Part shown: one piece after another, positions 17,515 through 25,951 of the stretch | Position numbering within the stretch: position 1 is the stretch's first letter | How the letters are laid out: each line of letters begins with the position of its first letter | Origin: Shimia sp040370365 | GTDB lineage: Bacteria; Pseudomonadota; Alphaproteobacteria; Rhodobacterales; Rhodobacteraceae | NCBI RefSeq assembly: GCF_040370365.1 | Contig: NZ_BAABWQ010000001.1 | Span: forward strand, 310,001-374,000 | Reading direction: 5' to 3' | Length of the DNA: 64,000 nucleotides | Made by a program: the position numbers and the translations under genes | Notes under the pieces: model-generated | The model's database searches: none | The model's input: the letters and a program-made list of their open reading frames with translations, nothing else | What the model was told of the DNA's origin: nothing

Positions 17515-18432
17515 TCAACTCACCCCGTAAAGTCCGCGTGGGCGCACGACAAGAACGCCCGCCATGAGGATGTAAATCAGCATCGAGGACAGCGCCGATC
17601 CCACCGACACTGCTGCTGACGGCTCAAGAAACAGCGCAAAGATTTGAGGCAACAGAAACCGGCCCATGGTGTCGGTCAGCCCGACAAGAAGTGCACCAAC
17701 AAGCGCCCCTTTGACCGACCCAATTCCGCCAATAACAATCACCACAAAGGCAAGGATCAAGACCGGCTCTCCCATGCCCACCTGCACAGATTGTATCGCC
17801 CCGACGAGCGCGCCTGCAAATCCGGCCAATGCAGCACCGAGCGCAAAAACAAAGGTGTATAATTTTGCAATATCTACACCCAAGGCTGCAATCATCTCGC
17901 GATCAGCTTCTCCAGCGCGGATACGAATGCCAACGCGCGTGCGATTGATCAGGGCAAACATGCCCGCCGCCACCACAAGCCCGATCACAATTATGGACAA
18001 GCGGTAGGCCGGGTATTGAATCCCACCGGGCAATGTCACGGGTCCTGACAACATCTCAGGCACATCCAAGAACAGTGGGAAAGAGCCAAACATCCACCGC
18101 GTGCCTTCGCTGAAAATCAAGATCAACGCAAAGGTCGCAAGCACCTGATCCAAATGGTCCCGATCATACAAACGTCGAATGATGGTCAACTCAATCAACG
18201 CTCCCGCCAAAGCGGCGGCTGCCAATGACGCCATTAGCGCGAGCACAAACGATCCCGTGGCTGTTGCTACTGCCGCCGCCGCAAAGGCCCCAATCATATA
18301 AAGTGAACCATGTGCCAGATTGATCAGCCCCATCACACCAAACACCAGCGTGAGTCCGGCGCTCATTAGAAACAGCATGACGCCAAACTGAAGCCCATTA
18401 AGCAACTGTTCTATGAAGAGAAGTATCGACAT
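17515..18432 (-). CDS. Branched-chain-type ABC importer permease (LivH-like), system 2
   Basis: A 305-residue permease with the LivH N-terminal pattern LLNGLQFGVMLFLMSAGLTL and VFGVMGLINLAHGSLYMIG, the loop GIRIRAGEADREMIAALGVDI, and VIVIGGIGSVKGALVGALLVG near the C-terminus. Eight or so transmembrane segments are visible. It starts one base after a small gene of unknown function and ends one base before LivM, giving a tightly packed operon. Confidence 0.93.
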   Translation of the reverse strand: MSILLFIEQLLNGLQFGVMLFLMSAGLTLVFGVMGLINLAHGSLYMIGAFAAAAVATATGSFVLALMASLAAAALAGALIELTIIRRLYDRDHLDQVLATFALILIFSEGTRWMFGSFPLFLDVPEMLSGPVTLPGGIQYPAYRLSIIVIGLVVAAGMFALINRTRVGIRIRAGEADREMIAALGVDIAKLYTFVFALGAALAGFAGALVGAIQSVQVGMGEPVLILAFVVIVIGGIGSVKGALVGALLVGLTDTMGRFLLPQIFALFLEPSAAVSVGSALSSMLIYILMAGVLVVRPRGLYGVS

Positions 18433-18433
18433 C

Positions 18434-18712
18434 TTAAAGCTTCACTATTTCCGCATGTTCACGACCACACCAACGCACTGCACACTGCAATGCCGTCTCG
18501 CCGGTATCCAAATCGCTCTCAGGTGTATGTGCCGTTGTCACTATCCACCCTGCCTCAGACTTGGCCAAAAAAACGTTCCAATCGTCCAATTCATCTTCCA
18601 CTTCGTTCGCACCAGGGCCTGACATGGCGATCAGGTCCACTTGATCTAGGGCTGCTTTCTCAACGAATGCGCGCAAATCCGCGTCCGCTGAAAGCGGTAG
18701 CTGCAAAACCAC
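18434..18712 (-). CDS. Small protein of unknown function inside importer 2 operon
   Basis: A 92-residue frame from a GTG at 18712, sequence VVLQLPLSADADLRAF at its start and CAVRWCGREHAEIVKL at its end. I do not recognise a family. Support for it being real: it fills the gap between binding-protein and LivH genes, ends one base before the LivH start, and its composition looks protein-like with alternating hydrophobic strands. Against: no clear ribosome site before the GTG, and the frame stays open further upstream. The protein has no signal peptide or membrane segment, so it would be cytoplasmic. Confidence 0.5.
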   Translation of the reverse strand: MVLQLPLSADADLRAFVEKAALDQVDLIAMSGPGANEVEDELDDWNVFLAKSEAGWIVTTAHTPESDLDTGETALQCAVRWCGREHAEIVKL

Positions 18713-18739
18713 GTTTTTTGGAAAACCATCATGGTGTGT

Positions 18740-18763
18740 GGGGCGGGAACAAAGTCCCGCCCC
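18740..18763 (-). promoter_or_regulatory. Intercistronic hairpin after the binding-protein gene
   Basis: A perfect nine-base stem, GGGGCGGGA with TCCCGCCCC and a six-base loop, lies eight bases after the binding-protein stop and before the small gene. No T-run follows on the transcribed strand, so it is more likely a 3' stabiliser that keeps binding-protein mRNA abundant relative to the permease genes than a full terminator. Confidence 0.6.
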
Positions 18764-18770
18764 AGCCAAA

Positions 18771-19907
18771 TTACATCTTACACTCTGCGCCATACGCGTC
18801 CGCATGATCGCTCAGGCCGGTTGCGATGATCTTGTTGGTGTAAACGTCACCTTCTTTGATCACTTCACGCACATAGATATCTTGGATCGGGTGGTGGTTG
18901 TCCCCAAACGAGAAGTCGCCACGCACAGAGTCAAACTCCGCCGCCTTCAGCGCTGCACGGAACGCATCCGCATCCGCCACATCCGCTTTGTCCATCGCTG
19001 ACATCAACAAGTTTGCGGTGTCAAAGCCTTGAGACGCATACAGTGATGGTAGGCGACCAAACTCTGCCTGAAAGCTTTCTACAAAGGCCGCATTCTCCGC
19101 ATTGTCGATGTCTTTGTTCCACTGGCTGGTGTTTTTGACACCGATGGCCGCATCGCCAACCGCCTGCAGAATGCCCTGATCAAAGCTGAACGCCGGGCCA
19201 ACCAAAGGCAGATCCACACCACTTGCCGCATATTGCTTCAAGAAGGAAATCCCCATGCCACCCGGCAGGAAGAAGAACACGCTGTCTGCACCAGACGCGC
19301 GGATCTGCGCAATTTCAGCCGCATAGTCGGTTTGACCCAGTTTGGTGTAAAGCTCACCCGCCAGGTCACCTTTGAAGAAGCGCTTGTAGCCGGTCAGCGC
19401 GTCTTTGCCCGCTGGATAGTTGGGCGCGAGGATAAAGCTGTTGTTCAAACCGCTGTCGGTTGCATAAGCACCGGCCGCTTCATGCAGGTTGTCGTTCTGC
19501 CATGCCACGTTGAAGTAGTTGGGATGACAGCCTTTGCCCGCCAATGGAGACGGACCCGCATTTGGCGACAAATAGAATTTGCCCTGCGCTGTTGCAGCAG
19601 GCACAACCGCCATCGCCAAGTTGGACCAAATGATGCCCGTCAAAACATCCACCTTTTCAGATTGGATCATTTTGTCTGCCAACTGCACCGCAACGTCGGG
19701 TTTGCGCTGATCGTCCTCGATCACAACTTCAAGATCACTCCGTTCAGCTTGTTTCACAGCCAACATAAAACCATCACGCACATCTATGCCAAGACCAGCG
19801 CCGCCTCCGGACAAGGTGGTGATCATTCCGACCTTGACGTCTGCTTGCGCCGTTGCTCCCAAAAGTGCCATTGATGCGGCCAATGCCGCGCTCCGCAACT
19901 TCATCAT
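18771..19907 (-). CDS. ABC importer substrate-binding protein, system 2
   Basis: A 378-residue periplasmic protein with a Sec signal peptide (LRSAALAASMALLGATAQA, cleavage before DVKVGM). The fold is the leucine-binding type: MITTLSGGGAGLGIDVRDGFMLAV, VVIEDDQRKPDVAVQLADKM and the hinge YPAGKDALTGYKRFF. Related proteins in Roseobacters often sit beside aromatic or dicarboxylate catabolism genes. It is first in the operon, with GGGAG just before the double ATG. Nothing in the sequence fixes the ligand; its link to glutarate or related acids is inference from the adjacent genes. Confidence 0.92.
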   Translation of the reverse strand: MMKLRSAALAASMALLGATAQADVKVGMITTLSGGGAGLGIDVRDGFMLAVKQAERSDLEVVIEDDQRKPDVAVQLADKMIQSEKVDVLTGIIWSNLAMAVVPAATAQGKFYLSPNAGPSPLAGKGCHPNYFNVAWQNDNLHEAAGAYATDSGLNNSFILAPNYPAGKDALTGYKRFFKGDLAGELYTKLGQTDYAAEIAQIRASGADSVFFFLPGGMGISFLKQYAASGVDLPLVGPAFSFDQGILQAVGDAAIGVKNTSQWNKDIDNAENAAFVESFQAEFGRLPSLYASQGFDTANLLMSAMDKADVADADAFRAALKAAEFDSVRGDFSFGDNHHPIQDIYVREVIKEGDVYTNKIIATGLSDHADAYGAECKM

Positions 19908-20213
19908 ATCGCTCCCTGATCCCGTTTGGTGTTGTTACAGAACCTTGGGCGTTAAAATGACCATCCGTCAATAAGGTCAGTGAACTTTTTTTTAAGCTTA
20001 AAGTATATTTTCAGTTCAAAGGCATTTTTTCACGCAAATACCGACATCTAACAAGCACTCTTTACTCAAACGAAGAGCGTAAATTCGTCAATTTTGCTCA
20101 CCGAACCCGGCGACACATCTGACCTTGGCCTACGGAATCGGACCGCAACGCACTGTGAGATGTAGCCCGAAAAGCAAAACGCCGGAGATAATCTCCGGCG
20201 TTTTGTTTGTTGG
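19908..20213. other. Intergenic region upstream of importer 2
   Basis: About 306 bases that carry the promoter of importer 2 (A/T-rich stretch around 19985-20040) and the rne terminator. No coding frame with protein-like content was found. A partial likeness to the dispersed element (acgcaaataccgaca near 20033) is too weak to count as a copy. Confidence 0.6.
20176..20204 (-). terminator. rne terminator (near-perfect palindrome)
   Basis: The arms aaaacgccggagat and atctccggcgtttt are perfectly complementary around one central base, starting ten bases after the rne stop. The A and T runs on both sides make it usable from either strand. Confidence 0.9.
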
Positions 20214-23200
20214 TTACCCGCGTGACCACCATCCACGGCGCTTGGGCTTTGGTGGGCTCTCTGGCTCAGGTTCAACCGGTGGTGCCGTCGGCGCGACCGG
20301 CGACGGCTCAACAGCCTCAACCACCTCTGCCTCAGCCTCCACAGCACTCACCTCAGGCGTGGTTGCTTCACCTTCAACGGCTTCAGCCTCCGCAATCGGC
20401 TCTTGAACTGGCTCCGAAACATCAGACGGGCCTTCGTCAGCTTTCACTGGTTCGCCTTCGATCTCTACAGTGGCCTCATCTGTTGCCACCTGAGCAGCAT
20501 CAACAGGCGCCTCGGCGGTTTCCGCAGTCTCTGCTTCAGATGTATAGCTTGATGTCTTGCTGCGTGATCGGCTGCGGCGACTCCGAGAGCGTTTTGGCTT
20601 ATCGCCATCCGCAGTCTCATCACCTTTGCCAGTCTCTTCAGCCGCATCAGTCGACACTTCGTCAGCCTCGGTCTCTTCGTCTGACGCATCTGAAACGTCA
20701 CCACCTTCGGTGCCCTCACCCGACCCACTGCGACGGCGACGACGGCGACGACGACGCTTCTTGGGTTTGGCTTCACCATCCTCTTCGGACGTCGGTGTTT
20801 CGCTTTCTAACGGCGCTTCGTCTTCAACCACTTCCGCATCGTCAATCGCATCCATAATCGACATGTCAGCTGATACAACCGGCGCACTGGCCTCGGGGAC
20901 AACACGGGTGGCGGTTTTAAACTTCTCAATTGTAAAGTCAGGTGAAACCAGATGTGGATCAGCTTCGATGCGCACGGACAAGCCGTATCGCGCTTCGATC
21001 TGCGCCACATGCTCGCGCTTCTGGTTCATCAGATAGTTCACAATCGCAACCGGTGCTTTCACAAGCACCTCACGCGACCGACCCCGTGTGCCCTCTTCCT
21101 CGATTTGACGCAAAATCGACAGCGCAAGGTTGTCATCGGAACGGATCAACCCAGTGCCATGACAATGTGGACACGGCTGAGTGGTCGCTTCAATCATCCC
21201 TGGACGCAGACGCTGGCGGGACATCTCCATCAATCCAAAGCCCGAAATCCGACCAACCTGAATGCGTGCACGGTCGGTTTTCAGTTTGTCTTTCATCCGC
21301 TTTTCGACGGCGGAATTGTTCTTGCGTTCATCCATGTCGATGAAATCGATCACGATCAACCCAGCCAAGTCGCGCAACCGCAACTGACGCGCCACTTCTT
21401 CGGCGGCTTCAAGGTTGGTTTTCAGCGCCGTTTCTTCGATCGAACCCTCTTTTGTGGCCCGACCCGAGTTCACGTCGATTGCGACGAGTGCCTCGGTCAC
21501 CCCGATCACAATATAGCCGCCGGATCGCAGCTGTACTGTCGGGTTAAACATGCCAGACAGATAGCTTTCGATCTGATAGCGCGCAAAAAGTGGCAGGCCG
21601 TCCTGATACTGTTTCACGTTCTTAGCGTGGGACGGCATGATCATTTTCATGAAATCTTTGGCGATGCGGTATCCGCGTTCACCCTCTACCAGCACCTCGT
21701 CGATCTCACGGCTGTAGAGATCGCGGATCGACCGTTTGATCAGATCGCCTTCTTCATAGATCTTGGCCGGCGCAATGGATTTCAGCGTCAGTTCGCGGAT
21801 CTGCTCCCACAAACGCTGCAAGTATTCGTAGTCACGCTTGATCTCTGATTTCGTGCGTTTGGCCCCTGCCGTGCGGACAATCAAACCCGCGCCGGTTGGA
21901 ACATCGATCTCCGTGGCAATTTCTTTGAGCTTTTTGCGATCCGCTGCATTCGTAATCTTACGCGAGATGCCACCACCACGAGCGGTGTTGGGCATCAGGA
22001 CGCAGTACCGACCAGCCAAAGACAGATAGGTCGTAAGAGCCGCGCCTTTGTTGCCGCGTTCTTCCTTCACCACTTGCACCAGCATAATCTGGCGCACTTT
22101 GATCACTTCTTGAATCTTATACCGGCGTGGACGCGGCTTGCGCGGTGGGCGGATATCATCACTGTCATCCTCATCCGCAACGGACTCGATATTTTCGTCT
22201 TTTTCCACCGCATCAGACCGCTTTGAACGGCTGCGCGAACGACGGCGGCTGGAGGTTTTCCGGCTCTTGCTGTCGTCGTCAGATCCTTCTGCATCGGCAT
22301 CTGCATCTTCAGAAGTCTGCTCTGCATCTGTATCTGCGGCCGTCTCACCGTCTTCAGAGGCATCACCTGTGTCCGGTGTCTCTTCGGCCCCACCCTCATC
22401 TGCATCATTTTCAGATGCAGACTCGTCGGCAACGTCGGCAGTCTCTTCCGCTACCGGCGTTTCGTCTGCAGTAGTGACCTCTGCAGTCGCAGCAGCATCA
22501 CCTTCCGGGGCCACTTCAACACTCTCCTCGATCAGATCGCTTTGAGAAGACCCCTCAGTTTCTGTCTCTTCGCCAGTCTCTGGATCCTTGCTGGCAACAG
22601 CGTCTTCACCCTCGGTATTGGCAGCGATGGTTTTGCCACCAGTGTCTTTGGTGTCGTCGCCATCTGTGTCAGAAACCTCAGACGGCACATCCGCATCAGC
22701 GATAGCCTCGGCACTGTCCTCTGTTCCGGCATTTTCGTCCGCAGTGCTTGCTGGTGTCTCGACCTCGTCGGCCAATTGAACCTCAGGTTCCTCGACGGGG
22801 GTTTCTTCAACCAACGCCATAGGAGACAAACCTTCATCGGCATCGGCACCAGAATCTTCAACAAGATCGATGGTTTCCATACCTGAAATTTCCGACGCCG
22901 GAGCCTCTTTCACGTCATCATGTGGGGTCTCAGTGGTGTCAGTTTCTGCACCTTCAACAGCTGTGACGCCTGCCTCGACCTGATCGTCGGTCTTTTTCTT
23001 ACGAGAGCGTGAACGCGAGCGAGACCGCGAAGTCTTTGGCTTCTCGTCGTCTTCGTCACGTGCTTTTTGCGCTTCTGCATAAGCCCGCTCTTCTTCCAGC
23101 AGGGCCTCACGATCCGCCACTGGGATCTGATAGTAATCCGGGTGGATTTCTGAGAACGCCAAGAAACCATGGCGGTTTCCACCATAGTCTACAAAAGCCG

Positions 23201-23366
23201 CCTGAAGCGACGGTTCAACCCGTGTTACTTTTGCAAGATATATGTTGCCAGCTAGCTGGCGTTTGTTTTCAGATTCAAAGTCGAACTCCTCAACCTTGTT
23301 TCCGTCGACCACCACAACGCGGGTTTCTTCCGCGTGGGTGGCATCGATGAGCATTTTCTTAGCCAT
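20214..23366 (-). CDS. rne: Ribonuclease E with a large insertion in the S1 domain
   Basis: A 1050-residue endoribonuclease starting MAKKMLIDATHAEETR. The S1 domain begins at about residue 38 (GNIYLAKVTRVEPSLQAAFVDYG, in parts), is interrupted at about 90-413 by a low-complexity acidic insert with SRSRSR patches, and resumes with VVKEERGNKGAAL. The DNase I-like catalytic domain has IDVNSG and VIDFIDMDE (Asp about 631 and 674), followed by the Zn-link CPHCHGTG near 732. The C-terminal part is disordered, with an Arg-run near 875 and a final GWW, a PNPase-binding motif in alphaproteobacterial RNase E. It scaffolds the RNA degradosome. The upstream region is long and possibly autoregulatory. Confidence 0.97.
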   Translation of the reverse strand: MAKKMLIDATHAEETRVVVVDGNKVEEFDFESENKRQLAGNIYLAKVTRVEPSLQAAFVDYGGNRHGFLAFSEIHPDYYQIPVADREALLEEERAYAEAQKARDEDDEKPKTSRSRSRSRSRKKKTDDQVEAGVTAVEGAETDTTETPHDDVKEAPASEISGMETIDLVEDSGADADEGLSPMALVEETPVEEPEVQLADEVETPASTADENAGTEDSAEAIADADVPSEVSDTDGDDTKDTGGKTIAANTEGEDAVASKDPETGEETETEGSSQSDLIEESVEVAPEGDAAATAEVTTADETPVAEETADVADESASENDADEGGAEETPDTGDASEDGETAADTDAEQTSEDADADAEGSDDDSKSRKTSSRRRSRSRSKRSDAVEKDENIESVADEDDSDDIRPPRKPRPRRYKIQEVIKVRQIMLVQVVKEERGNKGAALTTYLSLAGRYCVLMPNTARGGGISRKITNAADRKKLKEIATEIDVPTGAGLIVRTAGAKRTKSEIKRDYEYLQRLWEQIRELTLKSIAPAKIYEEGDLIKRSIRDLYSREIDEVLVEGERGYRIAKDFMKMIMPSHAKNVKQYQDGLPLFARYQIESYLSGMFNPTVQLRSGGYIVIGVTEALVAIDVNSGRATKEGSIEETALKTNLEAAEEVARQLRLRDLAGLIVIDFIDMDERKNNSAVEKRMKDKLKTDRARIQVGRISGFGLMEMSRQRLRPGMIEATTQPCPHCHGTGLIRSDDNLALSILRQIEEEGTRGRSREVLVKAPVAIVNYLMNQKREHVAQIEARYGLSVRIEADPHLVSPDFTIEKFKTATRVVPEASAPVVSADMSIMDAIDDAEVVEDEAPLESETPTSEEDGEAKPKKRRRRRRRRRSGSGEGTEGGDVSDASDEETEADEVSTDAAEETGKGDETADGDKPKRSRSRRSRSRSKTSSYTSEAETAETAEAPVDAAQVATDEATVEIEGEPVKADEGPSDVSEPVQEPIAEAEAVEGEATTPEVSAVEAEAEVVEAVEPSPVAPTAPPVEPEPESPPKPKRRGWWSRG

Positions 23367-23801
23367 GTTATCCGTTTGCACCCGCGCAAACGCCGCGCCC
23401 TTCCCGGAGGATCGGGCCAGTAACGTTGCAGGGGGTGTCTTGTCAGAGCGAGGGGATGCGCGCTGCCGACAGGGCCGCTTACGGCCTCTGCTCGGTCTCT
23501 CAAATCACTCGCGCGCTTCATCGCGTTTCTTCTCCGACACAGCGGGCAGGTTTTGCCACGTCTGTGCCTGTTATAAGCCCTCCGCATGCGCGGTTCAGGC
23601 GTCTCTTCTGGCTCATTTACATGAACCCAATCGGTCTGATCACGCGCTTGGTCCTCTGCCCCTAAGGGTCCTCTGGGCCACGTAAAACGCCAATGATCAG
23701 CGAAACTCATACGGGGCGCACTTTGTGCGCAATCCGTCCCCGCTACATAAAACCACTCCTGTGGAAAACACAATGGGGAATCGTCTGACGAATAGCGCCG
23801 C
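23367..23801. other. Long region upstream of rne
   Basis: About 435 bases without a convincing protein gene. Read on the minus strand it can form several hairpins, for example GGCCG-TAAG-CGGCC at 23473-23486, so part of it is probably the rne 5' untranslated region. A 173-codon open frame crosses it but has no protein-like features and overlaps rne out of frame. Confidence 0.5.
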
Positions 23802-24488
23802 TTAGGTTAACGGTCCGTCAAAAAGCCCAATTTGCACAGCAGCATGGCCCAAACTGTCCGCAACAATTTGCCCCAAATCCGGCAACGGTGTACCGACGGG
23901 TCGCAGATCTGGGACTTGAACGGTCTTGCACCCTGCTCTGACCGCTGCTGTGGTGCCCAGATCACTGTCCTCAAACGCGACACATCGCGATGCGGACACG
24001 CCCAATCGCGCGGCCCCCGTAAGGTATGGCTCCGGATCAGGTTTGTTCTTAGACACTTCATCGCCAGCACATACCGTTTCAAAAAACGGCAAAAGGCCCG
24101 CGTGGTCTAGGTGATGTGACGCTGCCTTTGCGCTTGAAGATGTCACAACGGCCATGGGAACCCCTTTGGCTTCGATCGCTTGCAGCACGTCATAAACGTA
24201 TGGTTTGACCGGCACGCCTTTCTGCACGTTGTCGCTATGAAGAGTGCGCCACCTCACGTCAAAATCCACGATGTCCGTACCCGTGGGTAAAAAGTCACTT
24301 AGTCGTGCTGTAGTGACTTTACTGGATGTACCGACAAGCGTGGCGAAAAAGGACGACGCTGCCCGATTTTCGATTCCCAATTCGGCCGTTAGTTCTACGA
24401 ACGCTTTGCAGAACATCCGCTCAGTGTCCAAAAGCAACCCATCCATATCAAACAAATACGCGTCGGGGGTTACTTGAAAAAGACTCAA
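23802..24488 (-). CDS. HAD-superfamily phosphatase (phosphoglycolate/beta-phosphoglucomutase type)
   Basis: A 228-residue HAD hydrolase. Motif I is FDMDGLLLDTER with both catalytic Asp, motif II VVTSSSA, motif III Lys in GDEVSKNKPDPEPY, and motif IV VAFEDSDLGTTAAVRAG. An alpha-helical cap (about residues 20-90) places it in subfamily IA. Substrate is uncertain: a small sugar phosphate or phosphoglycolate. The start is a TTG with AAGGA eight bases before it; no in-frame ATG precedes motif I, so TTG is strongly supported. It follows dctD after a terminator, hence a separate transcript. Confidence 0.9.
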   Translation of the reverse strand: MSLFQVTPDAYLFDMDGLLLDTERMFCKAFVELTAELGIENRAASSFFATLVGTSSKVTTARLSDFLPTGTDIVDFDVRWRTLHSDNVQKGVPVKPYVYDVLQAIEAKGVPMAVVTSSSAKAASHHLDHAGLLPFFETVCAGDEVSKNKPDPEPYLTGAARLGVSASRCVAFEDSDLGTTAAVRAGCKTVQVPDLRPVGTPLPDLGQIVADSLGHAAVQIGLFDGPLT

Positions 24489-24545
24489 AATATCTGTCCT
24501 TCAAAACACGGGTATCGATGACTTTGATCAAACACATGACAGACA

Positions 24546-24583
24546 AAATAAAACGCCACAATGCCAGGTTTGGCATGTGGCGT
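24546..24583 (-). terminator. dctD terminator
   Basis: Arms acgccaca-tgcca and tggca-tgtggcgt (24553-24583) form a long stem around a short loop, with a T-rich run (TTTATTTTG) following on the minus strand, about 30 bases after the dctD stop. Confidence 0.85.
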
Positions 24584-24612
24584 TCACTAATTTTGTCGCG
24601 CTGAAACGCAGC

Positions 24613-25935
24613 CTACAGATAGTCCGCCCGCTGCAATCCATACTTGGCCATTTTTTCATTCAATGTCCGTCGTGGCAGGCAAAGTTCTTCCATCACACTG
24701 GCTATCGATCCGCGATGACGCCGCATTGTGTTGTCGATCAACATCCGTTCAAATGCCTCGACATATTCCTTCAGTGGTTTGCCTTCAGTGGTCACCACAG
24801 GCTGCATCTCTTCGTGATCATTCATCAACAGCGATGCAATCGTACCACCGCCGCGCCGGCTTTGCAGAACCGCGCGCTCCGCAAGATTGATCAACTGTCG
24901 CACATTGCCCGGCCATGGGGCTTGCAGCAATTGTGCCGCCTCCTGTGCGCTCACCTTTGGCGCGTCACAGCCGTATTCTTCACTGAATTGCTCAGACAAA
25001 CGTGTGAATAGTGTGAGAATGTCCTCACCACGCTGACGCAAAGGGGGCACCGTGATTTTCAACGCAGCCAAGCGGTAGAACAAATCTGAACGCAAAGCGT
25101 CTTCGCAGGTTCGATCTTGTTCTTGCATGTTGGAGATCGCGACAATCCGCGTTTCCGCGGGCGTTCCCTGTTCATTTATCACATTCAGCAATTTGGCTTG
25201 CAGCGCATCGCTCAGGCTCTCAATGTCCTCCAGAACCAACGTGCCGCCACGCGCTTCTTCAACGGCTGGCAGCTGACTGTCTTCTGGGTTCATTGGACCA
25301 AACAAACGTTTGGCCAGCGCGTCTTCTTCAAACGCACCACAACTCACAAGGACGAACTTCTTTCCCGCCCGACTGCCAACAGCATGCAACGCATGAGCAA
25401 CCAAAGTCTTTCCGGTTCCGGTTTCGCCATCGATCAGCACATGCCCATCTGCTTGTCCCAAATCGAGAATGTCCTCTTTGAGACGAGCCATAATTGGGCT
25501 CGCTCCAATGAGCTTGTTCATGATCTGGTCACCATCAGACAGCTCACGGCGCAACGCACGCGCATCCAAGGTCAAACGCCGCGCACTGGTGGCCTTCTTG
25601 GCAAGCTGTGTCATTCGATCTGGGTTAAACGGCTTCTCAAGAAAATCATACGCGCCGACGCGCATCGCCTCCACCGCCATGGGGACGTCACCATGACCCG
25701 TGATCATGATAACCGGCAAGGCGCTGTCTGCTCCCATCAGCTTCTTGAGAAACTGCATGCCGTCCATACCCGGCATCTTGATGTCACTGATCACAATGCC
25801 CGGAAAATCCGGCCCCAGCGACTTAAGCGCATCTTCGGCGCTGCCATAGGTTTCCGTGTCATATCCTGACAAGGCCAACCATTGGCTGATGGATTGACGC
25901 ATATCTTGTTCGTCATCGACGATTGCGATTTTCAT
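24613..25935 (-). CDS. dctD: DctD/NtrC-family response regulator lacking the GAFTGA loop
   Basis: A 440-residue three-domain regulator: receiver (IAIVDDEQDM, ISDIKMPGMDG with the phospho-Asp, Lys in LEKPF), AAA+ domain from about residue 140 (Walker A GETGTGKTL, Walker B region GGTLVLEDIESL, arginine-finger region RSDLFYRLA), and a Fis-type helix-turn-helix at the end (GSIASVMEELCLPRRTLNEKM). The loop that should read GAFTGA is replaced by RLFGPMNPEDSQLP, and the Walker B Asp-Glu is reversed. Sigma54 contact may therefore be lost. It starts 16 bases after the kinase gene. DctD normally controls C4-dicarboxylate transport; no dctPQM is seen here. Confidence 0.9.
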   Translation of the reverse strand: MKIAIVDDEQDMRQSISQWLALSGYDTETYGSAEDALKSLGPDFPGIVISDIKMPGMDGMQFLKKLMGADSALPVIMITGHGDVPMAVEAMRVGAYDFLEKPFNPDRMTQLAKKATSARRLTLDARALRRELSDGDQIMNKLIGASPIMARLKEDILDLGQADGHVLIDGETGTGKTLVAHALHAVGSRAGKKFVLVSCGAFEEDALAKRLFGPMNPEDSQLPAVEEARGGTLVLEDIESLSDALQAKLLNVINEQGTPAETRIVAISNMQEQDRTCEDALRSDLFYRLAALKITVPPLRQRGEDILTLFTRLSEQFSEEYGCDAPKVSAQEAAQLLQAPWPGNVRQLINLAERAVLQSRRGGGTIASLLMNDHEEMQPVVTTEGKPLKEYVEAFERMLIDNTMRRHRGSIASVMEELCLPRRTLNEKMAKYGLQRADYL

Positions 25936-25951
25936 GCCTTGGGCCACGAAC

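Noticed and set aside
20700..20760. Possible short tandem repeat of cga units
   Set aside because: This is the codon run for the poly-Arg stretch of RNase E, low-complexity coding rather than a DNA repeat element.
20952..21848. A 298-codon open frame on the + strand inside rne
   Set aside because: Antisense to the catalytic domain of RNase E; amino acid makeup is not protein-like and no motif was seen.
23252..23773. A 173-codon open frame upstream of rne on the minus strand
   Set aside because: It overlaps the rne start in another frame and has Arg/Pro-rich sequence without a recognisable domain.
24523..24532. FNR-like palindrome tttgatcaaa
   Set aside because: The FNR site needs four bases between TTGAT and ATCAA; here the halves overlap, so it is not an FNR box.
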